Under the pieces are notes generated by a model, which worked only from the letters and a program-made list of their open reading frames with translations, was not told where the DNA came from and ran no database searches. From Flavobacteriaceae bacterium UBA7433 (lineage in GTDB: Bacteria > Bacteroidota > Bacteroidia > Flavobacteriales > Flavobacteriaceae): DNA of 23,785 nt. The stretch covers positions 441 through 24,225 of the forward strand of contig DLQL01000061.1 in assembly GCA_002477565.1 (NCBI GenBank), read 5' to 3'. How positions within the stretch are numbered: position 1 is the first letter of the stretch; the number at the start of each line of letters is the position of its first letter. Below are positions 13,589-21,325 of this stretch, piece after piece. A program made the translations under genes and the position numbers.

Positions 13589-15787
13589 TTATTGCAGGAG
13601 GGTAAAGTCCAAGTGCTTCCGATCGAGATCCGTGTTTTTTACCTTTACGGTTACTTCGTCTCCCAACTGGTATTTTCTCTTAGTGGATTGTCCTACCAAA
13701 GCATATTGCTTTTCGTCATACGTATAATAGTCGTCTTTGATGTCTCGGGTTCTGACCATACCTTCGCATTTGTTTTCAATGATTTCTACATAAATACCCC
13801 ATTCTGTGACCCCTGATATTACTCCTAAAAATTCAGCATCTTTGTGGTCCTGCATGTATTTTATTTGCATGTATTTGATGGAATCTCTTTCCGCTTTGGT
13901 AGCCAGGTATTCCATTTCAGAAGCGTGCTTGCACTTCTCTTCGTAAAGTTCTTTTTTTGGCGGTTTGCCTCCGTCCAAATAGTGTTGCAACAAGCGGTGT
14001 GCCATCACATCAGGATAACGACGAATGGGAGATGTAAAGTGAGAATAATGGTCAAATGCCAACCCGTAATGCCCGATGTTTTCGGTAGTATAAATCGCTT
14101 TTGACATGGATCGTATGGCGAGCGTTTCGATCATGTTGGACTCTCCTTTTCCGTGGACATCTTTCAATAGTTTGTTCAGGGTGTTGGAAGTAGATTGACG
14201 GGTATTGATGTCGATGCTGTAACCAAATTTTCCAATGATTCCTTGCAAGGCGGTAAGTTTGTCAACGTTGGGCTCGTCGTGAACACGGTACACAAAAGTG
14301 GAGGACTTCCCGCCTTTTTTACTGACAAATTCAGATACTTTTTTGTTGGCCAACAACATGAATTCTTCGATGAGTTTGTTGGCGTCTTTGGATTCTTTCA
14401 TAAAGACTCCCAAAGGGTTTGCATCTGCGTCCAAATTGAATTTAACTTCTACTTTGTCAAAGGTAATCGCACCATCTCGCAACCTCTTTTTGCGCAAGGT
14501 TTTGGCAAGTGTGTCCATTTTTAAAATAGCGTTGACAACTGTTGGAGAAACTTCATAAGCACTTTCTCTGATGGAAATGGATTTTGGAATTGTTGTCGGT
14601 TGGTCTTTTACACCGTTTTCAATGACAACTTGGGCTTCTTCGTATGCAAAACGTTGGTCAGAATAGGTAACTGTTCTTCCAAACCATTGGTTTTTGATTT
14701 CTGCTTTTTCGTTCAATTCAAAAACTGCAGAAAAGGTCAGTTTTTCTTCGTTAGGCCTCAGTGAACAAACACCGTTGGAAAGCATTTCTGGAAGCATGGG
14801 GACCACACGATCAACCAAATAAACAGAAGTAGCTCTTTCATAAGCTTCTCTTTCCAATTCAGAATCCAAAGGGATGTAATGAGAAACATCGGCAATATGA
14901 ATTCCAATTTCATAGTTGCCGTTTTCCAAAATCGTAAAAGACAAAGCGTCATCAAAGTCTTTCGCGTCTTTGGGGTCTATGGTAAATGTCAAGTCGGAAC
15001 GCATGTCTCTGCGCTTGGCAATTTCTTTTTCTGTAATAGTAGTGTCGAGGTCGGCGGCTTCTTTTTCCACATGAGCTGGGAATTCGTAAGGGAGTCCGTA
15101 CTCGGCAAGAATGCTATGGATCTCTGTATTGTGGTCTCCTGGTTTTCCCAATACTTGTTTTATTTTTCCAAAAGGGTTTTTCGAATTTTCCGGCCAATCT
15201 ATCAAATTGACAACTACTTTATCTCCATCTTCGGCACCTTCTAAATTGTCTTTGGAAATAAAGATATCCGAGTACATTTTATTGCTATCAGGAACAACAA
15301 AACCAAAATTTTTACTGAGCTGCAAAACCCCTACAAATTCTGTTTTGAAACGTTCAACAATTGCGACCACATCTCCTTCTTTTTTGGAACTTCTGCGTTT
15401 GTCATAAACATACACTTTTACCGTGTCTTTGTCAAGACCACGGTTCAAATTGATGGAAGGAATGAATACGTCGTTTTCAAAATCATCACAAATAAAATAG
15501 GCATTTCCGTTGGAGGTCAAATCCAATGTTCCTTGGTAGTAATTTTTGATTTCTGACAAAACAAAGGAACCCCGATTGGCTTCTTCTATGTTGCCTTTGG
15601 CTTTGAGTTCTTCTAAACTTTTAATTACCTGACTTCTGGAATTGGCATCAGTAAGCTTGAGCGAGGATGAAATTTGTTTGTAATTCCAATTTTTGGAAGG
15701 ATTTTTAACAAACAACTTTAGTATTTTTTGTGACAAGTCTTTGATTGTGTTTCCTTTCTTTTTATATATTTTTTTCTTTTTATTCAT
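13589..15787 (-). CDS. rnr: Ribonuclease R
   Basis: This 732-residue RNase II/R-family 3'-to-5' exoribonuclease degrades structured RNA. The order is a Lys-rich N-terminus with a winged-helix domain (about 15-75), two cold-shock/OB domains (80-200, including KNFGFVVPD), the RNB catalytic domain starting near 260, and a C-terminal S1 domain (about 640-720, FLGVISGVTEWGIYVEI). Catalytic aspartates lie in TIDPKDAKDFDDALS: D271, D277, D279, D280. The frame is open five codons further upstream to a TTG, but the ATG at 15787 is preferred. It is the first gene of an rnr-GIN unit and borders the candidate origin region. Confidence 0.97.
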   Translation of the reverse strand: MNKKKKIYKKKGNTIKDLSQKILKLFVKNPSKNWNYKQISSSLKLTDANSRSQVIKSLEELKAKGNIEEANRGSFVLSEIKNYYQGTLDLTSNGNAYFICDDFENDVFIPSINLNRGLDKDTVKVYVYDKRRSSKKEGDVVAIVERFKTEFVGVLQLSKNFGFVVPDSNKMYSDIFISKDNLEGAEDGDKVVVNLIDWPENSKNPFGKIKQVLGKPGDHNTEIHSILAEYGLPYEFPAHVEKEAADLDTTITEKEIAKRRDMRSDLTFTIDPKDAKDFDDALSFTILENGNYEIGIHIADVSHYIPLDSELEREAYERATSVYLVDRVVPMLPEMLSNGVCSLRPNEEKLTFSAVFELNEKAEIKNQWFGRTVTYSDQRFAYEEAQVVIENGVKDQPTTIPKSISIRESAYEVSPTVVNAILKMDTLAKTLRKKRLRDGAITFDKVEVKFNLDADANPLGVFMKESKDANKLIEEFMLLANKKVSEFVSKKGGKSSTFVYRVHDEPNVDKLTALQGIIGKFGYSIDINTRQSTSNTLNKLLKDVHGKGESNMIETLAIRSMSKAIYTTENIGHYGLAFDHYSHFTSPIRRYPDVMAHRLLQHYLDGGKPPKKELYEEKCKHASEMEYLATKAERDSIKYMQIKYMQDHKDAEFLGVISGVTEWGIYVEIIENKCEGMVRTRDIKDDYYTYDEKQYALVGQSTKRKYQLGDEVTVKVKNTDLDRKHLDFTLLQ

Positions 15788-15869
15788 CTTGTTGTTTTTC
15801 AATTTTTAAAAGTACAAAATATAAACAGAGCAACGCATTTGTTGTTAGTTTAATACGCTTCTTTTTATT

Positions 15870-16069
15870 TTAAAACAAATCACTTACATAAGTTTCTCTT
15901 GGCTTGTCCTTATTGTCTTCATTAGACAAGGTAAAGCGAACTCCACCTTCTTAAAAAGTCTTTACAAAATAGATTCTTTACTCTCTATGATCCCAGTGAT
16001 GGTATTGGAATCGTATACATCAATACATTCGGTGCTGGCATTAAATTGATAATCGATCGTGTGATCTGT
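15870..16069 (-). pseudogene. Frameshifted gene remnant upstream of rnr
   Basis: On the minus strand 16069-15962 reads as 35 residues beginning TDHTIDYQFNASTECIDVYD and ending ESIL before a stop. In the next frame 15950-15870 reads EGGVRFTLSNEDNKDKPRET and on to VSDLF and a stop. The two pieces join naturally if one or two single-base changes near 15950-15964 are undone. Composition is protein-like and less AT-rich than the DNA to its right. Neither piece has a start codon or promoter. I do not recognise the family; no part of the N-terminus beyond 16069 could be followed with confidence. It is probably the C-terminal end of a dead gene. Confidence 0.55.
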
Positions 16070-16080
16070 CTAATCAATAA

Positions 16081-16680
16081 ATCTGTTTGTTAAACATAAA
16101 GGAACAAATAAAAAATTCTTACAAAAGTCTTTCAATTAAAAGCTTCTGTAGTTATAAACAATAGTATATATTATTATATTTTTATTTTAAAATTTAAAAA
16201 AACACAATGGTATATGATAAGCTGTTCATAACTGGCATAACTTTGTATGGATCTATTTGGAAATGTGATTTATGGAAAGTTACAAACAGGTATTCACAGT
16301 TTTATTAAGAGCTAAAACCTTGAAAAACAAAAATAAAAGAGCACTTATTAACAAGGCTATTTAAAAATACAAACAGATGTTTTAGATATTCTTTTTTTGA
16401 ATATTATTATTCATAACCCTATTCAAAACAGTTGATAAGTATGCCTTAACTATTGGTAAGAAAATTTGGAAATAAAGAAAGCAAAGCGGTATTGTTTTTT
16501 ATTATCAAAGTTCCAAAAATACTTGTTGTTTTTTTACCCCAATTTGTCAACAATTCGAAAAAACAGCCAAATTGTTTGTAGACAGCACATTGGTAAAAAG
16601 TTATCAGATTCGTTGTTCATAGTCGTAAATTTTAAGAACACGGAAAAAAAAGCATTTTGTACAAATTATAGGTTCAGTAT
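16081..16680. other. AT-rich non-coding tract, candidate replication origin (oriC)
   Basis: No credible gene is seen here. The tract 16160-16205 is almost purely A/T and would unwind easily. Around it are 9-mers close to the DnaA box TTATnCACA: TTATAAACA (16152-16160), TTATGAACA on the minus strand (16223-16231), GTATTCACA (16290-16298), TTATTAACA (16345-16353), TTGTCAACA (16544-16552), and CTATGAACA on the minus strand (16614-16622). None is a perfect E. coli box; most carry A for the first C, so the species box may be TTATnAACA. Gene polarity changes here (rnr leftward, rpiB rightward) and parS-like sites lie 7-9 kb away. The origin function is inferred; the AT-rich tract might instead be only a regulatory or decayed region. 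Confidence 0.5.
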
Positions 16681-16682
16681 GA

Positions 16683-16713
16683 TTTGATGCTTTTGGCTTT
16701 TGTTGTATTTTTG
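16683..16713 (+). promoter_or_regulatory. Promoter of rpiB (TTTG, 19 bases, TATTTTTG)
   Basis: TTTG at 16683-16686 and TATTTTTG at 16706-16713 match both elements of the Bacteroidota consensus with 19-base spacing. Transcription should start near 16718-16720, about 14 bases before the ATG. This is the best promoter in the window. Confidence 0.75.
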
Positions 16714-16732
16714 TAAAACAAAAACAACGATT

Positions 16733-17164
16733 ATGACGATAGCGATTGGAAACGACCATGCAGGACCAGATTACAAGTTTGAAATCATCAAATTACTGGA
16801 AAGCAAAGGAATCAAAGTTTTGAATTTTGGAACAGACACATCAGATAGTATGGATTATCCAGATGCAATTCATCCAACAGCGGAGGCTGTGGAAAGTGGG
16901 AAAGCAATATTTGGCATTATTTTGTGTGGCAGCGGCAATGGAGCTCAAATGACTGCCAACAAACACCAAGGCATTCGTGCTGCATTGTGTTGGAACAAAG
17001 AATTGGTCGCATTGACTCGCCAACACAACGACGCCAATATTTTAACCATCCCCGCTCGGTTTGTATCACTTCAACAAGCCTTGAGTTTTGTAGAGGTGTT
17101 TTTGGAAACGGAATTTGAAGGCGGGCGCCACCAAGGAAGAGTTGATAAAATAAGTTGCTGCTAA
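16733..17164 (+). CDS. rpiB: Ribose-5-phosphate isomerase B
   Basis: This 143-residue enzyme interconverts ribose 5-phosphate and ribulose 5-phosphate in the pentose phosphate pathway. IAIGNDHAG is the N-terminal motif (D8, H9). The catalytic cysteine is C65 in ILCGSGNG, and H98 lies in LTRQHNDANIL, matching the RpiB (LacA/RpiB family) active site. Length is normal. The frame is open 11 codons upstream, but the ATG at 16733 gives the family start MTIAIGNDHAG and sits just after a strong promoter. It is followed by its own terminator, so it is probably monocistronic. It is the first gene to the right of the candidate origin. Confidence 0.96.
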   Translation: MTIAIGNDHAGPDYKFEIIKLLESKGIKVLNFGTDTSDSMDYPDAIHPTAEAVESGKAIFGIILCGSGNGAQMTANKHQGIRAALCWNKELVALTRQHNDANILTIPARFVSLQQALSFVEVFLETEFEGGRHQGRVDKISCC

Positions 17165-17187
17165 TTTGAACAGCAATTGAAAAAAGT

Positions 17188-17219
17188 AAAAAAGGGCTCC
17201 ATAATAGGAACCCTTTTTT
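17188..17219 (+). terminator. Rho-independent terminator of rpiB
   Basis: AAAAAAGGG-C-TCC pairs with GGA-A-CCCTTTTTT around an ATAATA loop (one internal mismatch). It begins 23 bases past the rpiB stop and ends in six T. Confidence 0.85.
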
Positions 17220-17655
17220 GTCACAATACGGGGGAGGACTTCTTTTTCAGGGAAGTTTTCAAAGCCTTATATAATGTCCAATCTAGAAAAGGAAATGTTT
17301 TAAAAGATATTAGCCATTTGCACCGAGCCATTCTACTACTTCTGTAACATCAGTTTATCTAAAGTTTTTATTAAATTTTAAATAACCAGAAGGACCTAGC
17401 TTTTGTAAGTTAGGCATTTATTTGTGAAAAGCAGCCCTTTTTTAAATCCTAAGAACAAAGAACTTACGTTGTGGCAATCTGAACACGCTACATTGTTGCA
17501 GTACGTTTTTCTTTGAGCCCACAACATCAAAAATATTTGTAGTTGGAACAGCAATTTTGGAATTGTTTTGTGTGATTTGTTTATACGAAACAAAAACACA
17601 GGGAAGTGCTTTCAAAAAATATTTTGTGAACCTCTACAAAAACTTTATTTAACCG
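17220..17655 (+). other. Intergenic stretch without an assignable gene
   Basis: About 435 bases between the rpiB terminator and the HupE promoter. No RNA gene or known element is recognised. A plus-strand frame is open from 17446 to its stop at 17650-17652 (68 codons, no ATG). Its second half has a hydrophobic run (IFVVGTAILELFCVICLY) followed by a basic tail (ETKTQGSAFKKYFVNLYKNF), which could be the remnant of a small membrane protein or chance. The rest is AT-rich and featureless to me. Confidence 0.35.
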
Positions 17656-17686
17656 TTTAAAACGAGAGAAGTTTTTTCTATTTTTG
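17656..17686 (+). promoter_or_regulatory. Promoter of the HupE/UreJ-family gene
   Basis: TTTA at 17656-17659 (one mismatch to TTTG) and TATTTTTG at 17679-17686 are 19 bases apart. Transcription would begin near 17692, giving a leader of about 10 bases before the ATG at 17702. Confidence 0.6.
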
Positions 17687-17701
17687 AAAAAAAGGACGGT
17701 T

Positions 17702-18286
17702 ATGAATGAATTTCTTTTTTATTGCAACCTCGGTGTAAAACACATTATGGACCTTCAGGCCTACGATCATTTTTTATTCTTGGTCGTCTTGGTCCTCGGG
17801 TATTCTTCCAAACAGTGGAAACAAGTCCTGTGGTTGATCACCGCTTTTACACTGGGTCATTCCTTGACCTTGGGCATGGTTCTTTTCAAACTACTTGCCG
17901 TAGCTTCTGAATGGGTAGAACTACTCATTCCAACTACCATTTTTATCACGGCAGTCTTCAAGCTTGTTACCGCAGGAAAATTCAATGTCAGCAACCCATT
18001 TACGATTCTTTTGTCCCTTTGTTTTGGTTGCATTCACGGTTTGGGATTTTCAATGTATTTAAAAATGCTCTTGGCAGACAGCACAGACAAACTGATGCCA
18101 ATGTTCGCTTTTGCTTTGGGGGTTGAAGTTGCACAATTACTCGTTGTTTTGGGAATGGCTTTGCTTTCCTTCTTGGCAACGCTTTTGTTCAAAGTTTCCA
18201 AAAGAGATTGGGTCCTTGTGTTGTCGGCAATGGTCATCGGAGTTGTCCTTCCAATGCTTTTGGCACGATCCACTTTTTTATTTTAA
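17702..18286 (+). CDS. HupE/UreJ-family integral membrane protein
   Basis: This gene encodes 194 residues with five to six membrane segments. The family signature is present: GVKHIMDLQAYDHFLFL at 11-27 (H14, D17, D22, H23), AFTLGHSLTL at 48-57 (H53) and CIHGLGFS at 110-117 (H112), with acidic residues in WVELLIP. HupE/UreJ proteins are thought to carry nickel or a related metal for hydrogenase or urease, but many stand-alone members occur in Bacteroidota with no known substrate. No hydrogenase or urease gene is in the window. An earlier TTG at 17684 is in frame but overlaps the promoter, so the ATG at 17702 is preferred. Metal transport is an inference from the conserved His/Asp residues. Confidence 0.85.
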   Translation: MNEFLFYCNLGVKHIMDLQAYDHFLFLVVLVLGYSSKQWKQVLWLITAFTLGHSLTLGMVLFKLLAVASEWVELLIPTTIFITAVFKLVTAGKFNVSNPFTILLSLCFGCIHGLGFSMYLKMLLADSTDKLMPMFAFALGVEVAQLLVVLGMALLSFLATLLFKVSKRDWVLVLSAMVIGVVLPMLLARSTFLF

Positions 18287-18407
18287 AGTACTTTTATTTT
18301 ACAATAGAAATGTTGGCTTTTAACATAAGATTCACGACTTTTGGGTGATTCAAATCCATTAGACAACGATTGCTACTCATCGCCCAATAAAAAACCACCA
18401 CCAACAA

Positions 18408-18842
18408 ATGGCCAATTCTAAAAAACAAATCAAATACGACCGCGCATATATCAACATGGCTTTTGAATGGGCCAAACTATCTCACTGCAAAAGGAAACAA
18501 GTGGGCGCCCTGATTGTCAAGGGAAGAATGATCATTTCAGACGGTTTCAATGGCGCACCGACAGGATTTGAGAACTGTTGTGAATCCGAAACAGGAGAAA
18601 CCAAGTGGATGGTTTTGCACGCGGAAGCCAACGCCATTTTAAAAGTGGCAGCCTCCACCCAATCTTCCGACGGAGCAACCTTGTATGTCACCTTGTCGCC
18701 CTGTAGAGATTGTAGCAAACTCATTTTACAGGCGGGCATCAAGAGGGTGGTATTCGCAAAGGCATACAAAGACCTTTCAGGCGTTCATTTTTTAGAAGCA
18801 GCAGGTATTGAAGTTTTGCATATAGACGGTTATGAAGGATAA
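18408..18842 (+). CDS. dCMP deaminase-family zinc deaminase
   Basis: This gene encodes 144 residues of the cytidine/deoxycytidylate deaminase fold. The zinc site is H71-A-E73 in LHAEANAI plus C99 and C102 in SPCRDCSK, with E73 as the proton shuttle. VGALIVKGRMIISDGFNGAP (about 32-51) is the substrate-binding strand typical of dCMP deaminases (ComEB type), which convert dCMP to dUMP for dTTP synthesis. Riboflavin- or tRNA-type deaminases are less likely because FNGAPTGF is dCMP-like. The last codons overlap the start of the ctpA-type gene by 11 bases, which indicates translational coupling in one transcript. Confidence 0.88.
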   Translation: MANSKKQIKYDRAYINMAFEWAKLSHCKRKQVGALIVKGRMIISDGFNGAPTGFENCCESETGETKWMVLHAEANAILKVAASTQSSDGATLYVTLSPCRDCSKLILQAGIKRVVFAKAYKDLSGVHFLEAAGIEVLHIDGYEG

Positions 18843-20406
18843 AAACAACATCCCTTTTTTTCTTGGAATTGCCGTTGCAATTGGTATTGCGATTGGATCT
18901 TTGTTTGATTTTGAAAAAGACGCGCGTACTTTTTTTAAAAGTTCCAGTGCCCAAATAAAAATCATAAAACTGCTCGACTTTATTGACAATCAGTATGTAG
19001 ATTCCGTCGATACGGAAGAAATATTGGACAATGTCATCACAGAAATTGTCGACAAATTAGATCCGCATTCTGTTTATTTTTCAAAAGAAACCCTCTTGGC
19101 AAATCAAGAGAATTTACTGGGAAACTTTGAGGGAATCGGCGTGCAGTTTCTGATGCACAAAGACTCTTTGACAGTCACGCATGTTTTGGCAGGAGGGCCG
19201 AGTGAGCGAGCAGGAATCCTAGCCGGAGACCGAATTTTAATTGCAAACCAAGACACGTTAACCGATACAAACCGCAGCAGCCAAGAAATTGTCAAGATAT
19301 TAAAAGGCCCAGCAAATACAGAAGTGGACTTGACAATTTATCGAAAGCAAACCGCATCGCAGTTGCAATTTAAGATTGTTAGAGGCAAAGTTGCCATTCA
19401 AAGTGTGGAAGCTGCTTACCTCTTGAATCCTGAGCTAGGCTATGTAAAAATAGACCGTTTTGCGATGACGACCGATGACGATTTTTTCAGAAAACTGCAA
19501 TTCTTAAAACAAAAAGGAGCCAAAAATTTGGTTTTGGACCTGCGTCAAAACGGAGGCGGTTTTATCCATGTGGCCACTCAAATTGCTGATGCGTTTTTGG
19601 AAAAGGGAAAACTCATCGTTTTTACAGAAAACAACAAAGGCAAGCGGGAAGAGTTTTTTGCTACGGAAGAAGGCTTGTTTGAGGACGCCAAAGTGTATGT
19701 GCTGATCGACGAAGGCTCGGCTTCGGCAAGTGAAATTGTAGCAGGCGCTCTACAAGACAACGACAGAGGAGTGATTGTCGGAAGACGTTCTTTTGGAAAA
19801 GGGTTGGTACAGCAAGAACTTCCTTTAGGAGATGGTTCTGCGGTACGGCTGACGGTCGCCAAATACTACACCCCTACCGGGCGTTCCATTCAAAAACCCT
19901 ACAACCTCAACGCTGCATTGCAGTATGCAAAGGACTATCAAAACCGAGTTTTAAGAGGAGAATTGCTCTCCAAAGACAGTATTCAAGTGGTGGATTCCCT
20001 AAAGTATACTACGCCCAAAGGGAAGACAGTGTACGGCGGCGGCGGCATCATTCCCGACGTGTTTGTCGCAGTAGATACAACCGCCTATTTGGAAAATAGG
20101 TATTTCAATACTCTAAACACCTTTAGCTTTGAGTATGCAGATGCCCATCGGAAAGAGCTTAAAGAAATGGGGCCCCTAGCTTTTGTAACTCAAGCAGACA
20201 AAGACGAGTCCATTCTAAAACGCTTTTTGATTTTTGCGGAGATCAATGACAATCCCACCCCTCAAAAACGCAGATTGCTCCACAATTATTTGAAAGCTTT
20301 GATTGCACGTCAAGTTTTTGATGAATCCACGTTTTATCAAATTTACCAACAACAAGACAACATGATTTCCAAAGTGCTGCAATTGGAAAAGAGCAGCATC
20401 CAATAA
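18832..20406 (+). CDS. C-terminal processing peptidase, S41 family (CtpA/Prc type)
   Basis: This gene encodes 524 residues. A single N-terminal membrane anchor (IPFFLGIAVAIGIAIGSLF, 7-25) places the protease in the periplasm. A PDZ domain covers about 88-175 (GIGVQF, then HVLAGGPSERAGILAGDRIL). The S41 catalytic domain has LVLDLRQNGGG near 233-243, the nucleophile S298 in GSASASEIVAG and the general base K323 in SFGKGLVQ, 25 residues apart as in other CtpA/CtpB enzymes. The final 120 or so residues form a helical C-terminal region. Substrates are unknown; the family trims C-termini of exported proteins. The ATG at 18832 overlaps the end of the deaminase gene. Confidence 0.95.
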   Translation: MKDKNNIPFFLGIAVAIGIAIGSLFDFEKDARTFFKSSSAQIKIIKLLDFIDNQYVDSVDTEEILDNVITEIVDKLDPHSVYFSKETLLANQENLLGNFEGIGVQFLMHKDSLTVTHVLAGGPSERAGILAGDRILIANQDTLTDTNRSSQEIVKILKGPANTEVDLTIYRKQTASQLQFKIVRGKVAIQSVEAAYLLNPELGYVKIDRFAMTTDDDFFRKLQFLKQKGAKNLVLDLRQNGGGFIHVATQIADAFLEKGKLIVFTENNKGKREEFFATEEGLFEDAKVYVLIDEGSASASEIVAGALQDNDRGVIVGRRSFGKGLVQQELPLGDGSAVRLTVAKYYTPTGRSIQKPYNLNAALQYAKDYQNRVLRGELLSKDSIQVVDSLKYTTPKGKTVYGGGGIIPDVFVAVDTTAYLENRYFNTLNTFSFEYADAHRKELKEMGPLAFVTQADKDESILKRFLIFAEINDNPTPQKRRLLHNYLKALIARQVFDESTFYQIYQQQDNMISKVLQLEKSSIQ

Positions 20407-20459
20407 AACAGTCCTTCGAATGAGTAGCAAGCCTTTTTCTAAGGAAACCCTAAAAAATG

Positions 20460-20467
20460 TATCTTTG
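20460..20467 (+). promoter_or_regulatory. -7 promoter element of the lpxH-type gene
   Basis: TATCTTTG, an exact TAnnTTTG, lies 21 bases before the TTG start at 20489. A T-rich stretch (TTTC at 20436-20439) lies 20 bases upstream as a weak -33 element. This supports a short-leader transcript starting near 20472-20474. Confidence 0.5.
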
Positions 20468-20488
20468 CGATAACAAACCCAACAAAAG

Positions 20489-21244
20489 TTGACCGCATCT
20501 AAAAAAATATACTTTGCCTCTGACCAGCATTTTGGCGCTCCTAGCCCTGAGGAAAGCAAAGTGAGGGAAGAAAAATTTGTCCGCTGGCTCGACCAGATAA
20601 AACACGACGCAGCAGTGCTTTTTTTGCTGGGAGACCTGTTTGATTTTTGGTTTGAATACAAAACAGTAGTTCCCAAAGGATTTATCAGGGTTTTGGGAAA
20701 ATTGGCTGAGCTTCGTGACAGCGGAATTCCCATTCATTTTTTTGTAGGCAACCACGACTTGTGGATGCAAGATTATTTTGAAAAAGAACTGAACATCCCC
20801 GTATACCACAAACCCAAGGAATTTACCTTTCACAACAAGACTTTTTTCATCGCCCATGGAGATGGATTGGGACCCGGAGACAAAGGCTACAAGCGCATGA
20901 AAAAAGTATTTACCCACCCAATTTCAAAGTGGTTTTTTCGATGGTTGCACCCTGATTTAGGTGTTTCACTAGCCCAGTATTTATCCGTTAAAAACAAATT
21001 GATTTCCGGTGCAGAAGACGTTGTTTTCTTAGGCGAGGATAAGGAGTGGTTGGTGCAGTACGCCAAACAAGAGCTGCAAGCAAAACACCGTGATTATTTT
21101 GTGTTTGGCCACCGACATTTGCCTATGGACCTTGCACTTGGACAAAACAGCCGATGTGTGAATTTAGGCGATTGGATTACGTATTTTACCTACGGGGTTT
21201 TTGACGGAGAAAAAATGGAAATCCTGCCTTTTGAGGAGCCCTAA
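20489..21244 (+). CDS. lpxH: UDP-2,3-diacylglucosamine diphosphatase (LpxH type)
   Basis: This gene encodes 251 residues of the calcineurin-like metallophosphoesterase fold. The metal motifs appear in order: D12 and H14 in SDQHFG, GDLFDFWFEY at 48-57 (D49), GNHD at 87-90, HGDG at 123-126 and GHRH at 217-220. GDLFDFWFEY and GNHDLWM are characteristic of the lipid A enzyme that hydrolyses UDP-2,3-diacylglucosamine to lipid X at the inner membrane. LpxH2-like paralogues are the main alternative. The only possible start is TTG at 20489: an in-frame stop lies at 20471-20473 and the first in-frame ATG falls inside the conserved core. It follows the ctpA-type gene by 82 bases and is convergent with the TonB receptor gene. 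Confidence 0.88.
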   Translation: MTASKKIYFASDQHFGAPSPEESKVREEKFVRWLDQIKHDAAVLFLLGDLFDFWFEYKTVVPKGFIRVLGKLAELRDSGIPIHFFVGNHDLWMQDYFEKELNIPVYHKPKEFTFHNKTFFIAHGDGLGPGDKGYKRMKKVFTHPISKWFFRWLHPDLGVSLAQYLSVKNKLISGAEDVVFLGEDKEWLVQYAKQELQAKHRDYFVFGHRHLPMDLALGQNSRCVNLGDWITYFTYGVFDGEKMEILPFEEP

Positions 21245-21265
21245 AACACACCCGTGTACAACATA

Positions 21266-21297
21266 AAAAAAGCCAGCGAAACATCACTGGCTTTTTT
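21266..21297. terminator. Bidirectional terminator between lpxH and the TonB receptor gene
   Basis: AAAAAAGCCAG and CTGGCTTTTTT pair as an 11-base stem around a 10-base loop. It lies 21 bases past the lpxH stop and 28 bases past the receptor stop, with T runs in both directions, so it can serve both convergent genes. Confidence 0.9.
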
Positions 21298-21325
21298 CTT
21301 GTTCTGAAACTAGGTTTCCTCTTTG

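Noticed and set aside
16466..16687. Plus-strand open frame of 73 codons in the AT-rich tract before rpiB
   Set aside because: It begins at TTG, is Lys/Phe/Asn-rich as expected from A/T-rich DNA, and overlaps the rpiB promoter.
17396..17599. Minus-strand open frame of 67 codons with a CxxC-like Cys cluster
   Set aside because: It lies in an AT-rich gap, has no promoter or family resemblance, and its cysteines are not in a recognised zinc or haem arrangement.
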